Assembly (NCBI RefSeq): GCF_007741495.1
Contig: NZ_CP036262.1
Span: forward strand, 1,302,001-1,366,000
Direction: 5' to 3'
Length of the DNA stretch: 64,000 nucleotides
Origin: Roseimaritima multifibrata
Lineage (GTDB): Bacteria; Planctomycetota; Planctomycetia; Pirellulales; Pirellulaceae
A program made the position numbers and the translations under genes. Shown one piece after another: positions 1-7,809 of this stretch (positions are counted from its first letter, which is position 1; the number at the start of each line of letters is the position of its first letter). The notes under the pieces are model-generated. The model searched no databases and was not told the origin of the DNA. It saw only the letters and a program-made list of their open reading frames with translations.

Positions 1-1359
1 TTGGTCGATATTCGAGGAAATTTGTTGGGGATTCTGGTTCCTGCGATGCCCGCTGCCGCTGGTGCTGACGAAAAATCGGGCTGGTATGATTCCGGAATTG
101 CGTTCGCCATCCCTGCCGATGTGATTGCGGCTCGACTAGAAAAAATGAAAGCGGGCGAAGACGTCCAAGCAGGCTTGTTGGGAATCGTTTCGGGGGCGAG
201 TGACCCATTTGTACTAGGGACCAAAATTGATGCCGTCCGCCCGCGGTCGCCAGCCGCCCGTGCAGGCTTTTTACCCAATGACGAAATTCTTGAAATCAAT
301 GGCACGCCCGTTAAATACCAGTATCAGGTACGCCAGGAAATGGGGCGATTCGATGCAGGTGAAAGCGTGTCCTTTAAGGTTCGACGGGAAGACAAAACCG
401 TTGACTTGCAGACAGAGCTAACCGATTCCATTCCTCCATTGGAAATGCAGGCTTGGGGCGTTTATGTAAAAGAGAGCGAGGGGGAGATCGAAGTGGTTGC
501 CATCGAACCTGATTCGAAGGCGGCTGCGGCAGATCTTGCTCCGGGCGATCGGTTGTTGCAGTTGGCGGGACAGCCGATTCGCTCGATCGACGCTTTACGA
601 AATCAGGTGGCTATAGCGGATCCTGAGGGGGGACTGGAATTAACGTATCGACGCGGTGAATCGGAAATGACCGCGACCCTGGGAACCCAGCCGGTTGCTG
701 GGATGTTGTCAAAACTGCCAGAGCAGGAAAAGGCAAAGGAAGCGGGATCGGGCGAACAAAAGCCTGCGGAGTGGTCGGTTTCGGAATTGACGCTTACCGA
801 TGCGGCGAATTCGATTTCCTATTTCTCGCCCACGGATCTGGAAAAGACCCCGGTCGAGGGATTGCTGATCGTGTTGCTTGATCCCGGCAAAAAAGAAAGT
901 GAAGAGGGGCTGGAAAAATGGAAGTCTGCCGCCAAAAAGTACGATGTGGCGGTGGCCGTGGTCGCGTCGGCATCCGAACAGCGTTGGACTCCGGCCGAGG
1001 CTCAGGACATTGGCCGTGCTGCTGCCCAGCTTGGCAAGCAATTGAATCTGACTAGGAATGCAATCGGGGTTAGTGGTGATTCTCAAGGCCCTAGTTTCGC
1101 GATGGCTTTGGTCGTCGCAATCACACAAAAAGAAGCTGTCAGCGGGGTCGCAACGACGACCGATATCAAACCGCCCGCGATTCGTTTACGCGAGAACGAC
1201 CCCGAATCAAGTCTTCAGATAGCATTGCCGCTGACCGTCAAAGCAGAGCTTCCTCCTTGGGCGGGAGGGTTGCCTCGGCTGGGATTTCCGATCGTTCGCA
1301 TTTCAGATTTAACGCCATCGTCGGTTTTGCATTGGGTACGCACCCTGAGTCGGATTTAA
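1..1359 (+). CDS. HtrA-like protein with two PDZ domains, 5'-truncated by window edge
   Basis: The frame is open from base 1, and its first residues (VDIRGNLLGIL) look like the strand that follows the catalytic serine in trypsin-like S1C proteases, so the protease part probably lies upstream of the window. The leading TTG is not taken as the true start. Two PDZ domains follow: residues about 60-135 (PRSPAARAGFLPNDEILEING) and about 150-230 (PDSKAAAADLAPGDRLLQLAG). After a Lys/Glu-rich linker, residues about 285-450 resemble an alpha/beta-hydrolase core, with GVSGDSQG as a possible but non-canonical nucleophile elbow. The gene ends one base before the next start, so the two are probably co-transcribed. 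The role is probably envelope protein quality control or scaffolding. The PDZ assignment is firm; catalytic activity cannot be judged. Confidence 0.75.
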   Translation: MVDIRGNLLGILVPAMPAAAGADEKSGWYDSGIAFAIPADVIAARLEKMKAGEDVQAGLLGIVSGASDPFVLGTKIDAVRPRSPAARAGFLPNDEILEINGTPVKYQYQVRQEMGRFDAGESVSFKVRREDKTVDLQTELTDSIPPLEMQAWGVYVKESEGEIEVVAIEPDSKAAAADLAPGDRLLQLAGQPIRSIDALRNQVAIADPEGGLELTYRRGESEMTATLGTQPVAGMLSKLPEQEKAKEAGSGEQKPAEWSVSELTLTDAANSISYFSPTDLEKTPVEGLLIVLLDPGKKESEEGLEKWKSAAKKYDVAVAVVASASEQRWTPAEAQDIGRAAAQLGKQLNLTRNAIGVSGDSQGPSFAMALVVAITQKEAVSGVATTTDIKPPAIRLRENDPESSLQIALPLTVKAELPPWAGGLPRLGFPIVRISDLTPSSVLHWVRTLSRI

Positions 1360-1360
1360 C

Positions 1361-1723
1361 GTGCCCCCATCAACAACGAATCCTGCGGCCCCGGGTACCG
1401 GCTGGCGTCGTCCGCTGATCCTCGTTTTATCCATTGTCCTATTGGCAGTGGGGGCGTTTGTCCGTGCGACCACCGATGAGAGTAGCGGGCATTGGAATTT
1501 CGGGACGGGGACCTTGTTGCGTTTGGGGCTGACCTTTGGGGCACTTTGGCTGGCTTGGCCCTCTTTGCAGCGGCCCGCTAGTTGGCTTCCCGCGGGGATG
1601 CCTTTTTTGATGTTGGTTGGCGTAGGAGTTATCGCGGCGCAGCCCCGGCTGGTGGTGGCGGTTGTTCCTGCGATTGGCCTGTTGTTTGCACTTTCGGTCG
1701 CGGTCAGGATTTTTCGTACCTAG
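1361..1723 (+). CDS. Small integral membrane protein, unknown function
   Basis: 120 aa from a GTG start placed directly after the upstream TAA, which suggests translational coupling. Three to four hydrophobic segments are visible (about residues 18-34, 50-66, 75-92 and 95-117), separated by short polar loops; the first follows a basic GWRR motif. There are no Cys/His ligands or enzymatic motifs. It is probably an inner-membrane protein transcribed with the PDZ protein. The family is not recognised. Confidence 0.6.
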   Translation: MPPSTTNPAAPGTGWRRPLILVLSIVLLAVGAFVRATTDESSGHWNFGTGTLLRLGLTFGALWLAWPSLQRPASWLPAGMPFLMLVGVGVIAAQPRLVVAVVPAIGLLFALSVAVRIFRT

Positions 1724-1871
1724 GTGCCATGTCGCAGTGGGGCTCATTTCGCACTGGGGCGATTTGCCGCAACACTTGCCCCCGGGTTCCACGGAAAAAG
1801 ATTTGCAATTCCGCTACAATGACGTGGATGCTTCTTCCCCGCTGTTGTTTTCTGTATTTCCTGATCGAACG

Positions 1872-3191
1872 ATGAATCACCACTTCTCCGCACTAACCGT
1901 GATCATTGCTGCCCTCGCTATCGCTGGATGTAGCAAAGAGGTGCCTCAAGGTCCTCACCCCTTCGAGCCCAACTTGGTTCACGCCTATAAGTATCACGTG
2001 TCCCAAGGGTTGCCGATGGATCAGGTGTTGAGCGACGCCGATTGGACTGTCGATAGCCTGCTGGGGGACGCGAACGAGATGCGGCTGAATGAAGAGTTAG
2101 CTGCATCGGAGGAGGATTTGGCGACGGTTGTTGATTTTGAACAGCTGAAAATTGGACAGCAGTTGTACATCGACAAACAGTGTTACAGTTGCCACGGATA
2201 TACGGGCGACGGACGTGGGCAGAACGCCGGCTTGTCCAATCCCTATCCGCGGGATTTCCGCAAAGGGATGTTCAAGTTCAAAGAAACCGAACTGAATTCA
2301 AAACCGACTCGAGAAGATCTCGCCGAACGGATCCGGAATGGGATTCCTGGAACGACGATGGTCAAATTGCCTGCGGTCACCGACGAAGAGGTTCAGGCCC
2401 TGGTTGATTACGTGATCTATCTGTCATGGCGTGGTGAATTGGAACGCGCCCTGATCGATGATGCCGTGCTTGAGTTGGACATCGAGGGTGGTGATCGCTT
2501 GATCAATCCTAGCCACCAGAATTCGACCGATGAGGAAGAAAAGGAACTGTTTGACGAGTCGTGGGATATCGCTCTCGAGTATGCGGCCGACATCGGGTTC
2601 GCATGGTTGGAGGCCGAAGACGACATCGTTGAAGTCGAATTGCCCACCGACATTCCTGTCCCTTCGTCCGGGACCGAGTTTTTGGCGATGATGCAAGGAG
2701 AGGATGCTGCGGCGTTAACCGCTTCGGTCAAACGAGGTCAGGAAGTCTTCCGCGGTAAGATCGCCTCTTGCAGCAAATGCCACGGAAACGACGGCAAAGG
2801 AGACGGTCAGACGGCCGACTACGATGCTTGGACCAAAGATTACACGTTGGCGATCGATATCAAACCGGAAAATCGTGACGCGTTAATCCCGCTGCTGGCT
2901 CGCGGTGCCCTGCAGCCGCAGAATATCCTCCCACGTAACTTCGCCGAGGGCGTTTTCCGCGGAGGCTCAGATCCTGAAGATCTGTATCGTCGTATCACCG
3001 TCGGTATCGGCGGAACCCCAATGCCAGCGGTTACCTTCGTTCCGGGTGAATTTGAAGAGCCCGACGTTTGGCACCTGATCAATTACGTGCGATCACTAGG
3101 AGCCGAAGTCGCGGCCAAAAATGAAAAAGCGGCCGCTGAACAAGCGGTAGCTGAAGAAGAGCAAAGCCCGGAATCCGAAGAAGAGAAGTAG
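1872..3191 (+). CDS. Diheme c-type cytochrome lipoprotein
   Basis: The ATG at 1872 is chosen because it gives a classical lipoprotein signal (hydrophobic stretch then LAIAGC), although the frame is open further upstream. The 439-aa protein has two cytochrome c domains: heme motif CYSCH at residues 104-108 and CSKCH at 300-304, each followed by Gly-rich CHGxxGxGxG sequence. Candidate axial methionines lie in GTTMVKLP and GTPMPAV. A Glu/Asp-rich linker separates the domains and the tail is Ala/Glu-rich. It should be a periplasmic electron carrier anchored by a lipid. The redox partner is unknown; no oxidase genes are in the window. A strong hairpin 160 bp downstream probably ends the transcript. 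Confidence 0.88.
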   Translation: MNHHFSALTVIIAALAIAGCSKEVPQGPHPFEPNLVHAYKYHVSQGLPMDQVLSDADWTVDSLLGDANEMRLNEELAASEEDLATVVDFEQLKIGQQLYIDKQCYSCHGYTGDGRGQNAGLSNPYPRDFRKGMFKFKETELNSKPTREDLAERIRNGIPGTTMVKLPAVTDEEVQALVDYVIYLSWRGELERALIDDAVLELDIEGGDRLINPSHQNSTDEEEKELFDESWDIALEYAADIGFAWLEAEDDIVEVELPTDIPVPSSGTEFLAMMQGEDAAALTASVKRGQEVFRGKIASCSKCHGNDGKGDGQTADYDAWTKDYTLAIDIKPENRDALIPLLARGALQPQNILPRNFAEGVFRGGSDPEDLYRRITVGIGGTPMPAVTFVPGEFEEPDVWHLINYVRSLGAEVAAKNEKAAAEQAVAEEEQSPESEEEK

Positions 3192-3220
3192 GCAGCGGAG
3201 GACAGGTGATTGCCGTTGGC

Positions 3221-3338
3221 GTTTTTAGCCCGGAGGGCGACGGATACTTGCCGTTGCTGTAAGCCAACGTAAGCTTGGTGTTTTTAGCCCGGAGGGCGAC
3301 AGATATTTGCCGTTGGTGTAAGCCAACGGAAACTTGGC
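3221..3338 (+). repeat. Two direct copies of a 59-bp intergenic repeat
   Basis: Two adjacent copies (3221-3279 and 3280-3338), each starting GTTTTTAGCCCGGAGGGCGA and containing a TAAGCCAACG block. The AGCCCGGAGGGCGAC word recurs in reverse orientation in the 25-bp array at 3436-3560. Non-coding. Confidence 0.75.
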
Positions 3339-3350
3339 CAATGGCGCCGA

Positions 3351-3405
3351 AGCCCAGCGGTCGACAGATTCGGAGAATCTGTCGACCGCTGGGCTTTCTT
3401 TTTTC
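3351..3405 (+). terminator. Very strong hairpin with T-rich tail
   Basis: Bases 3351-3371 and 3375-3395 are perfectly complementary (21 bp), leaving a GGA triloop, and the right arm is followed by a T-rich tract (TTCTTTTTTCGTTTCC). This fits a rho-independent terminator for the cytochrome transcript. The stem is unusually long and perfect, so it could instead belong to a repeat family. Confidence 0.7.
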
Positions 3406-3435
3406 GTTTCCTCCCGGCGGCTCACGCCGCCGGCA

Positions 3436-3560
3436 AGTATCTGTCGCCCTCCGGGCTAGGCTCTTCTGTTGTCCTCCGGGCTAGGCTCTTCTGTCGCCCT
3501 CCGGGCTAGGTCCTTCTGTTGTCCTCCGGGCTATGTCCTTCTGTTGCCCTTCGGGCTAGA
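3436..3560 (+). repeat. Tandem 25-bp repeat array, five units
   Basis: Five consecutive 25-base units (3436-3460, 3461-3485, 3486-3510, 3511-3535, 3536-3560) share TCTGTYGYCCTCCGGGCTA with small differences; the outer two are the most diverged. The unit contains the reverse complement of the GGAGGGCGAC word in the upstream direct repeats. It lies between convergent genes. No spacer structure like CRISPR is present. Confidence 0.8.
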
Positions 3561-3661
3561 TCTTTTAGGAATCCTCGTCTCGGGGGACGCGAAATCGAGT
3601 GCCGCCGCCCAGAGAGTGATCCAAGACCATGTTGATGTGCGCTACGTCCGATAGGACGCAA

Positions 3662-4171
3662 TTAGAGCAGCGAATCATGATTGGTATCGAAACCGTCGAG
3701 TGAAATCGGGCATTCTACAATCCGGCCCAGCGGTCCTGTGCGTCTTGCCCCGTCGCGGGGCCAGCCTGTTACCGTGGACAATTCCGGCATGATTTCCAAA
3801 AGTTGCTCGCGCAGGCGATCGGCCATCCGTTGCTGGGACGAGGATTCGGCTTCATTGCGTAAAGCCGCCACGGTCTTCATGATTCGGATTAGCTGTGCAC
3901 GCTGAGCGACTGAGGTGGTCAGGTTATCGCTTGGCTCGCACAGTAGGTCATGCAACGGAACCTCCAATGCCTGAGCCCAGCGTTGGAGATCGGACAGGCG
4001 GAGGTCCACCTGTCCGGTTTCTTCCAGCTTCAGTTGACGGACGGAGACTCCGCACCTTCTTGCAATGGTGCGTAACGTGACGCTCTGCGCTTCGCGGACC
4101 TGAGTGATTCGATGAGGCGGCCCGGTTTTGGCAGTGCGTCCCCCAACTGACGGTTTCTCGTTTAAACCCAC
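3662..4171 (-). CDS. Xre/Cro-type helix-turn-helix transcriptional regulator
   Basis: 169 aa from a GTG start. Residues about 20-78 form a Cro/C1-type HTH: RITQVREAQSVTLRTIARRCGVSVRQL followed by the LEETGQVDLRLSDLQRWAQALEV helix pair. The rest is helical and charged, with no metal or ligand motif recognised. It is divergently spaced from nothing on the plus strand; upstream (4172-4462) are two adjacent palindromes that could be operators. Targets cannot be told from the sequence. The DNA-binding fold is confident, the biological role unknown. Confidence 0.8.
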   Translation of the reverse strand: MGLNEKPSVGGRTAKTGPPHRITQVREAQSVTLRTIARRCGVSVRQLKLEETGQVDLRLSDLQRWAQALEVPLHDLLCEPSDNLTTSVAQRAQLIRIMKTVAALRNEAESSSQQRMADRLREQLLEIMPELSTVTGWPRDGARRTGPLGRIVECPISLDGFDTNHDSLL

Positions 4172-4252
4172 CCTAAAGCGATCCTTGTTGTCGGGCTATC
4201 AGCGACACGGCCCCGCGGCCGTTTTGTCATGCTTTTCCACCCGATTAATCGC

Positions 4253-4291
4253 TTTCCCCGTAATGGGGAAATTTTCCAACGGAAGGAAAAT
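4253..4291. promoter_or_regulatory. Two adjoining palindromes upstream of the HTH gene
   Basis: TTTCCCC (4253-4259) pairs with GGGGAAA (4265-4271) across five bases, and immediately after it ATTTTCC (4271-4277) pairs with GGAAAAT (4285-4291) across seven. They lie 80-120 bp upstream of the Xre-type regulator's start, in the 291-bp gap that otherwise holds no gene. The arrangement suits a pair of dimer-binding operators or small RNA hairpins. No clear -10/-35 pair was found. Confidence 0.35.
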
Positions 4292-4462
4292 ATGCAAATT
4301 AAACGCCGTTCATCCAGCACGGCGGGGGGGGAACGCTTAGATGACTTAGGGGCCCGGAAAGTTCCCTCTCAATAGCGAGATCGCCGGATCAAGCTGATTC
4401 GCTTGCCGAGATGTTTTGCCGACAGCATCCGCAAGGCATTTGCAGGTTTGAATTGCGGATCC

Positions 4463-7400
4463 CTACGGAACGAACTCTGCGGGCAGTTCGTATTTTCCTT
4501 CTGCCCCAGCTCGAGTGGAAATCAAGATCGCTTTTTCCCCTGGCTTATTTGGATTGTCGCCGATCACCCAGACCAGCAGCTGTTGTGGTTGGCTGGCATC
4601 GGTTACCGATTTATCGATATTTGCTTGCATCACCAGAAGCGTAAGGACCTTCCGGAGAGGTTGATCCTTGATCTTGAAGTCTCGGATCTGTTGGTTCTGC
4701 GTAATCCCTTCCTTTTGAAGGTCTCCGCCCAACAGCACGTAGGGAGGGATCGTTGTTCCTGGCGGGGCTTTGCCTTTCACTTCATCGATGACCGCTTGGC
4801 CAGCAAATTCAAGGCTCTCCTGATCGAAACTGACCGAAATCGGCATTTCCAGCAACTCTTCAATCGACATCGCTTTGGTGGCCATCGGCGTGGCGGCAAT
4901 TGCGGCGGCTTTGCCGGGTAGGGTGTTTGCCGCCAGCATCGAAGCCAGCAAAATGTTCGGAGCCGCCTCGCTGGGAAGGTAAAGATTGGCCGTCGCCGCG
5001 TCTTCAGCGACGCCGTATCTCGCGTAGCGGTCGATTGCACGCAGCATTTGCGGCATTCGGTTTGCCAATTTCCGCCAAGATGGATCGGGGGATGTGTCGA
5101 CCAGGAAATTCTCCGCCCAGGTCGGTAACTGAGCAACCGTTGTCTGCATTTTTCTGGAAAGCGTCGTGGACGTGGTGCCAGGCCCCGGCAGCATTCGCGT
5201 TTCCAGATACCAGTCCGGTTCCAAATTGCTTACCAATAAAACGCCATTGGCGTCGGGTTGGAGGAATTCTCGCAGCGGGCCGATGATCTGCGGCGCGTAG
5301 GTTTTCAGGATGTTTCGGCCATCGGCGAACAGGTAGTTCGGCAGTAGCAACAGATTTAAATCGGCTTCCGAGTTGGCGCTTTGCCACAAACCTTTCAATT
5401 GCGGAGGCAGTGGAATGGGAGCTCCGCCCATTTCGGCCACACCTTTCATTTGTTCGATACTGCCAATCGAAAACGCATCGACCATTGCTCCTTCGCTGAC
5501 GTCACGAACGAAGAAGGCGTCGGGGCCGTCGCCAGCAAGGATCGGATCTCCTTCGGGGGTCTGCGCGATTTCGACCTTCCAGGTTTGCAGTAGGTCTTTC
5601 AGCGGGCGAGGCTTTTGTAAATGAATGCCCATGGTGATCGATGCCACGCCCTCCCCCTGTCCGTCAAAAGCAAGGGTCAAGCGTTCGATATCTTCGGCTG
5701 GGATCTTCGTTCGTTGCGTTAGGTTCTCCAGTGCGTCGCCAAGTTCTTGAGAGAAGGCGTTGCTAATCGCTTGCCCGGTTGGGGACTGAACTAAATCGCT
5801 TAACCGTAGGACGATCACCATCTGTGGGCCGCCGGGAATCATTTCTAGCGGCGGTGGATCGGGAACGCTGGGTGGAGCCCAAAGGGTTTTTTCGTTGTCC
5901 GTTAATTCAAAGGGCCCCATCGTTTCGTTTTCGCCGGCGGAGTTGCCGTTTCCTGCACCGGAACCGTTTGCCGAAGGAGACGCAGCAGGGGCACGCGGGG
6001 TTGGGACGAAGGGGGCGGGTGTTGTCTGCGATACCTGTTTGCTGGGGCCACTGGGACGCCCCAGGATCAGGATCAAACCAATCATCGCAGCAAAGCCAAG
6101 CCCACCGATAACGATCGGCCCACGGTAGCTCTTCTTGGATTTCTTTCTTCGTCGTCCCGCTGAACCCGCTCGTTTTCGCTTTGGAGGGGCGTTGGTTTCG
6201 GCAGGGGTAGGACTAGGACTAGGATTCGCGGGGGAAGCGGCCTGTGGTTTTGGGGTTGGCTTGAGGGCTTTGGGAGCCTGCGGTTGTTTGCTGACTGGCT
6301 CGGGGGATGAGGCGGCCGGTTTTGCAGCGGGGGTTTGCTTGGCGGGCGACGCTTCTGCTGGCGGGACACGCTGCGTTGGAGGAGCTGAGGCAGGAACAGG
6401 TGCAACGGGTTGTTTTTGATGGCGAGGCGGTTCCGCTACAGGTGAAGCTGTCTTGCGCGAAGCAGGAACCACGGTGTCAGGCTTTGCCGGAGGTGCTTTA
6501 GGGGTTGGGATAGGGGTTGGGATTGGGGCTGAAGCCGTAGGCGTTGCCGCGGCGGCAGCGATTTCATTCGGTTCTTGCAGTTGTTGGAGTGCAGCGATCA
6601 TGCCGTCAAGGTTTGTGAACCTAGCGGCAGCATTTTTGGCCATCGCATGCCCAATCACGCGGACGATCCCGCTGCCTGATTTTTCGCTGCCGTTTGCCAA
6701 TGCCTGGAGTTTCGCAGGAACTTTTTCAATGTGCTGTTGCAGCAAGGCGTCTGAATTGTCCGCGGAGAACGGCGGGGTGCCGAATTGCGATTGGTATAGA
6801 AGGCAGCCAAGGGCGTATTGGTCCGAAAGCGGATCGACTGGCTGTCCGGGGAGGGAGAATTCGGGGGCAGCGTACAACGCTGGTTGTTCGGGGCGTCGTA
6901 ACCAGACCGATCGCTCGCCAAGCGGGTGGTCGATCCCCAAAGGGGCGTCGCGAAGGAGCAGGATTGGGCTGGTTTTTTCCTTGGTGGGCTTGCCGATCCA
7001 AATCCGTTCCGGGTGGATGCCACCGTGGGCGTATCCGGCGTGGTGAAGCGGGAGCAACGCATTGGCGACCGCCTCTCCTAGTTCCGCGGTCCGGGCCGGA
7101 TCCCATTGGCCGCTGGCAAATGCTTCCGCCAAAGTTCTGCCAGGTGGAAGCCGGCTGACGACCAGCGTTTCCCCTTCGTTCCGCTCCGATTCCAGCGGCT
7201 GCAGGTTCTTGCTCCGCAAAGACAGATGCAGCGTCAGCCACCGTTGGGCGATTTCGGGAGTGTCCGCAGGCTGTTTGTGGACCAGCATTTCGCCACGACC
7301 GCGAGCTTGTTTGGCCCAGAACCAATCGATCCAGGGGGCTTCGGCAGGTCGGCGAAGGACGTAACGCCCGGTGCTTAGGTCTGTCAGATTCCCCGCTAAT

Positions 7401-7594
7401 AAACACTGCACCTGATAGCTGGTCAAAGCCCCGCCGCGGATCAGGAACTTGGCAAGGGTCGCCGAGTCGGCCGGGGGGCGACCGGAATTTTTTTTGGCGT
7501 ACTCGACAGCCCACCGCCGACAGCGTTCCGCGTCGGCCAGCCCGCTCTCGGTCAGCCGGTTCCAGAATTCGTTGACAGACAGTCGCGGGCTCAT
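4463..7594 (-). CDS. Membrane-anchored protein with kinase-like (pseudokinase) domain
   Basis: 1043 aa. Residues about 75-340 follow the Ser/Thr kinase fold late motifs (YAAPEF at 241-246 as APE; SDQYALGCLLYQ at 257-268), but the catalytic loop reads AHGGIHPERI (HRD replaced by HGG at 190-192), no Gly-rich loop is visible near GRYVL and no DFG is found. It is therefore predicted inactive. Next come a Pro/Ala-rich linker (about 345-470), a basic patch (about 472-491), one membrane segment (about 493-512) and a 530-residue part expected outside the cytoplasm, without a recognised domain. This topology is common for planctomycete kinase-like proteins. It could sense an envelope signal and recruit partners rather than phosphorylate. 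Confidence 0.75.
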   Translation of the reverse strand: MSPRLSVNEFWNRLTESGLADAERCRRWAVEYAKKNSGRPPADSATLAKFLIRGGALTSYQVQCLLAGNLTDLSTGRYVLRRPAEAPWIDWFWAKQARGRGEMLVHKQPADTPEIAQRWLTLHLSLRSKNLQPLESERNEGETLVVSRLPPGRTLAEAFASGQWDPARTAELGEAVANALLPLHHAGYAHGGIHPERIWIGKPTKEKTSPILLLRDAPLGIDHPLGERSVWLRRPEQPALYAAPEFSLPGQPVDPLSDQYALGCLLYQSQFGTPPFSADNSDALLQQHIEKVPAKLQALANGSEKSGSGIVRVIGHAMAKNAAARFTNLDGMIAALQQLQEPNEIAAAAATPTASAPIPTPIPTPKAPPAKPDTVVPASRKTASPVAEPPRHQKQPVAPVPASAPPTQRVPPAEASPAKQTPAAKPAASSPEPVSKQPQAPKALKPTPKPQAASPANPSPSPTPAETNAPPKRKRAGSAGRRRKKSKKSYRGPIVIGGLGFAAMIGLILILGRPSGPSKQVSQTTPAPFVPTPRAPAASPSANGSGAGNGNSAGENETMGPFELTDNEKTLWAPPSVPDPPPLEMIPGGPQMVIVLRLSDLVQSPTGQAISNAFSQELGDALENLTQRTKIPAEDIERLTLAFDGQGEGVASITMGIHLQKPRPLKDLLQTWKVEIAQTPEGDPILAGDGPDAFFVRDVSEGAMVDAFSIGSIEQMKGVAEMGGAPIPLPPQLKGLWQSANSEADLNLLLLPNYLFADGRNILKTYAPQIIGPLREFLQPDANGVLLVSNLEPDWYLETRMLPGPGTTSTTLSRKMQTTVAQLPTWAENFLVDTSPDPSWRKLANRMPQMLRAIDRYARYGVAEDAATANLYLPSEAAPNILLASMLAANTLPGKAAAIAATPMATKAMSIEELLEMPISVSFDQESLEFAGQAVIDEVKGKAPPGTTIPPYVLLGGDLQKEGITQNQQIRDFKIKDQPLRKVLTLLVMQANIDKSVTDASQPQQLLVWVIGDNPNKPGEKAILISTRAGAEGKYELPAEFVP

Positions 7595-7809
7595 AATCAG
7601 CAGAGGGGCTGGAAGCGGAACGTATGTGGGAAGGCCTTGGAAAAGACGATATTTTCCAGGGCTTGGTTCCCAAAGCTTGATCTATTCTAGTTGAGTAAGT
7701 TGATTCCGTCCTTACCAACGGCCATCGCACCTTCGCTTTTCTTGGACTAGAAATTAAACTTATAAAAAGCAATGAACAAACCATCTTTTGTCTACCGCGG
7801 GAAGCCAGC

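Noticed and set aside
3436-3560. CRISPR-like array
   Set aside because: Units are strictly tandem without variable spacers and no cas genes are near.
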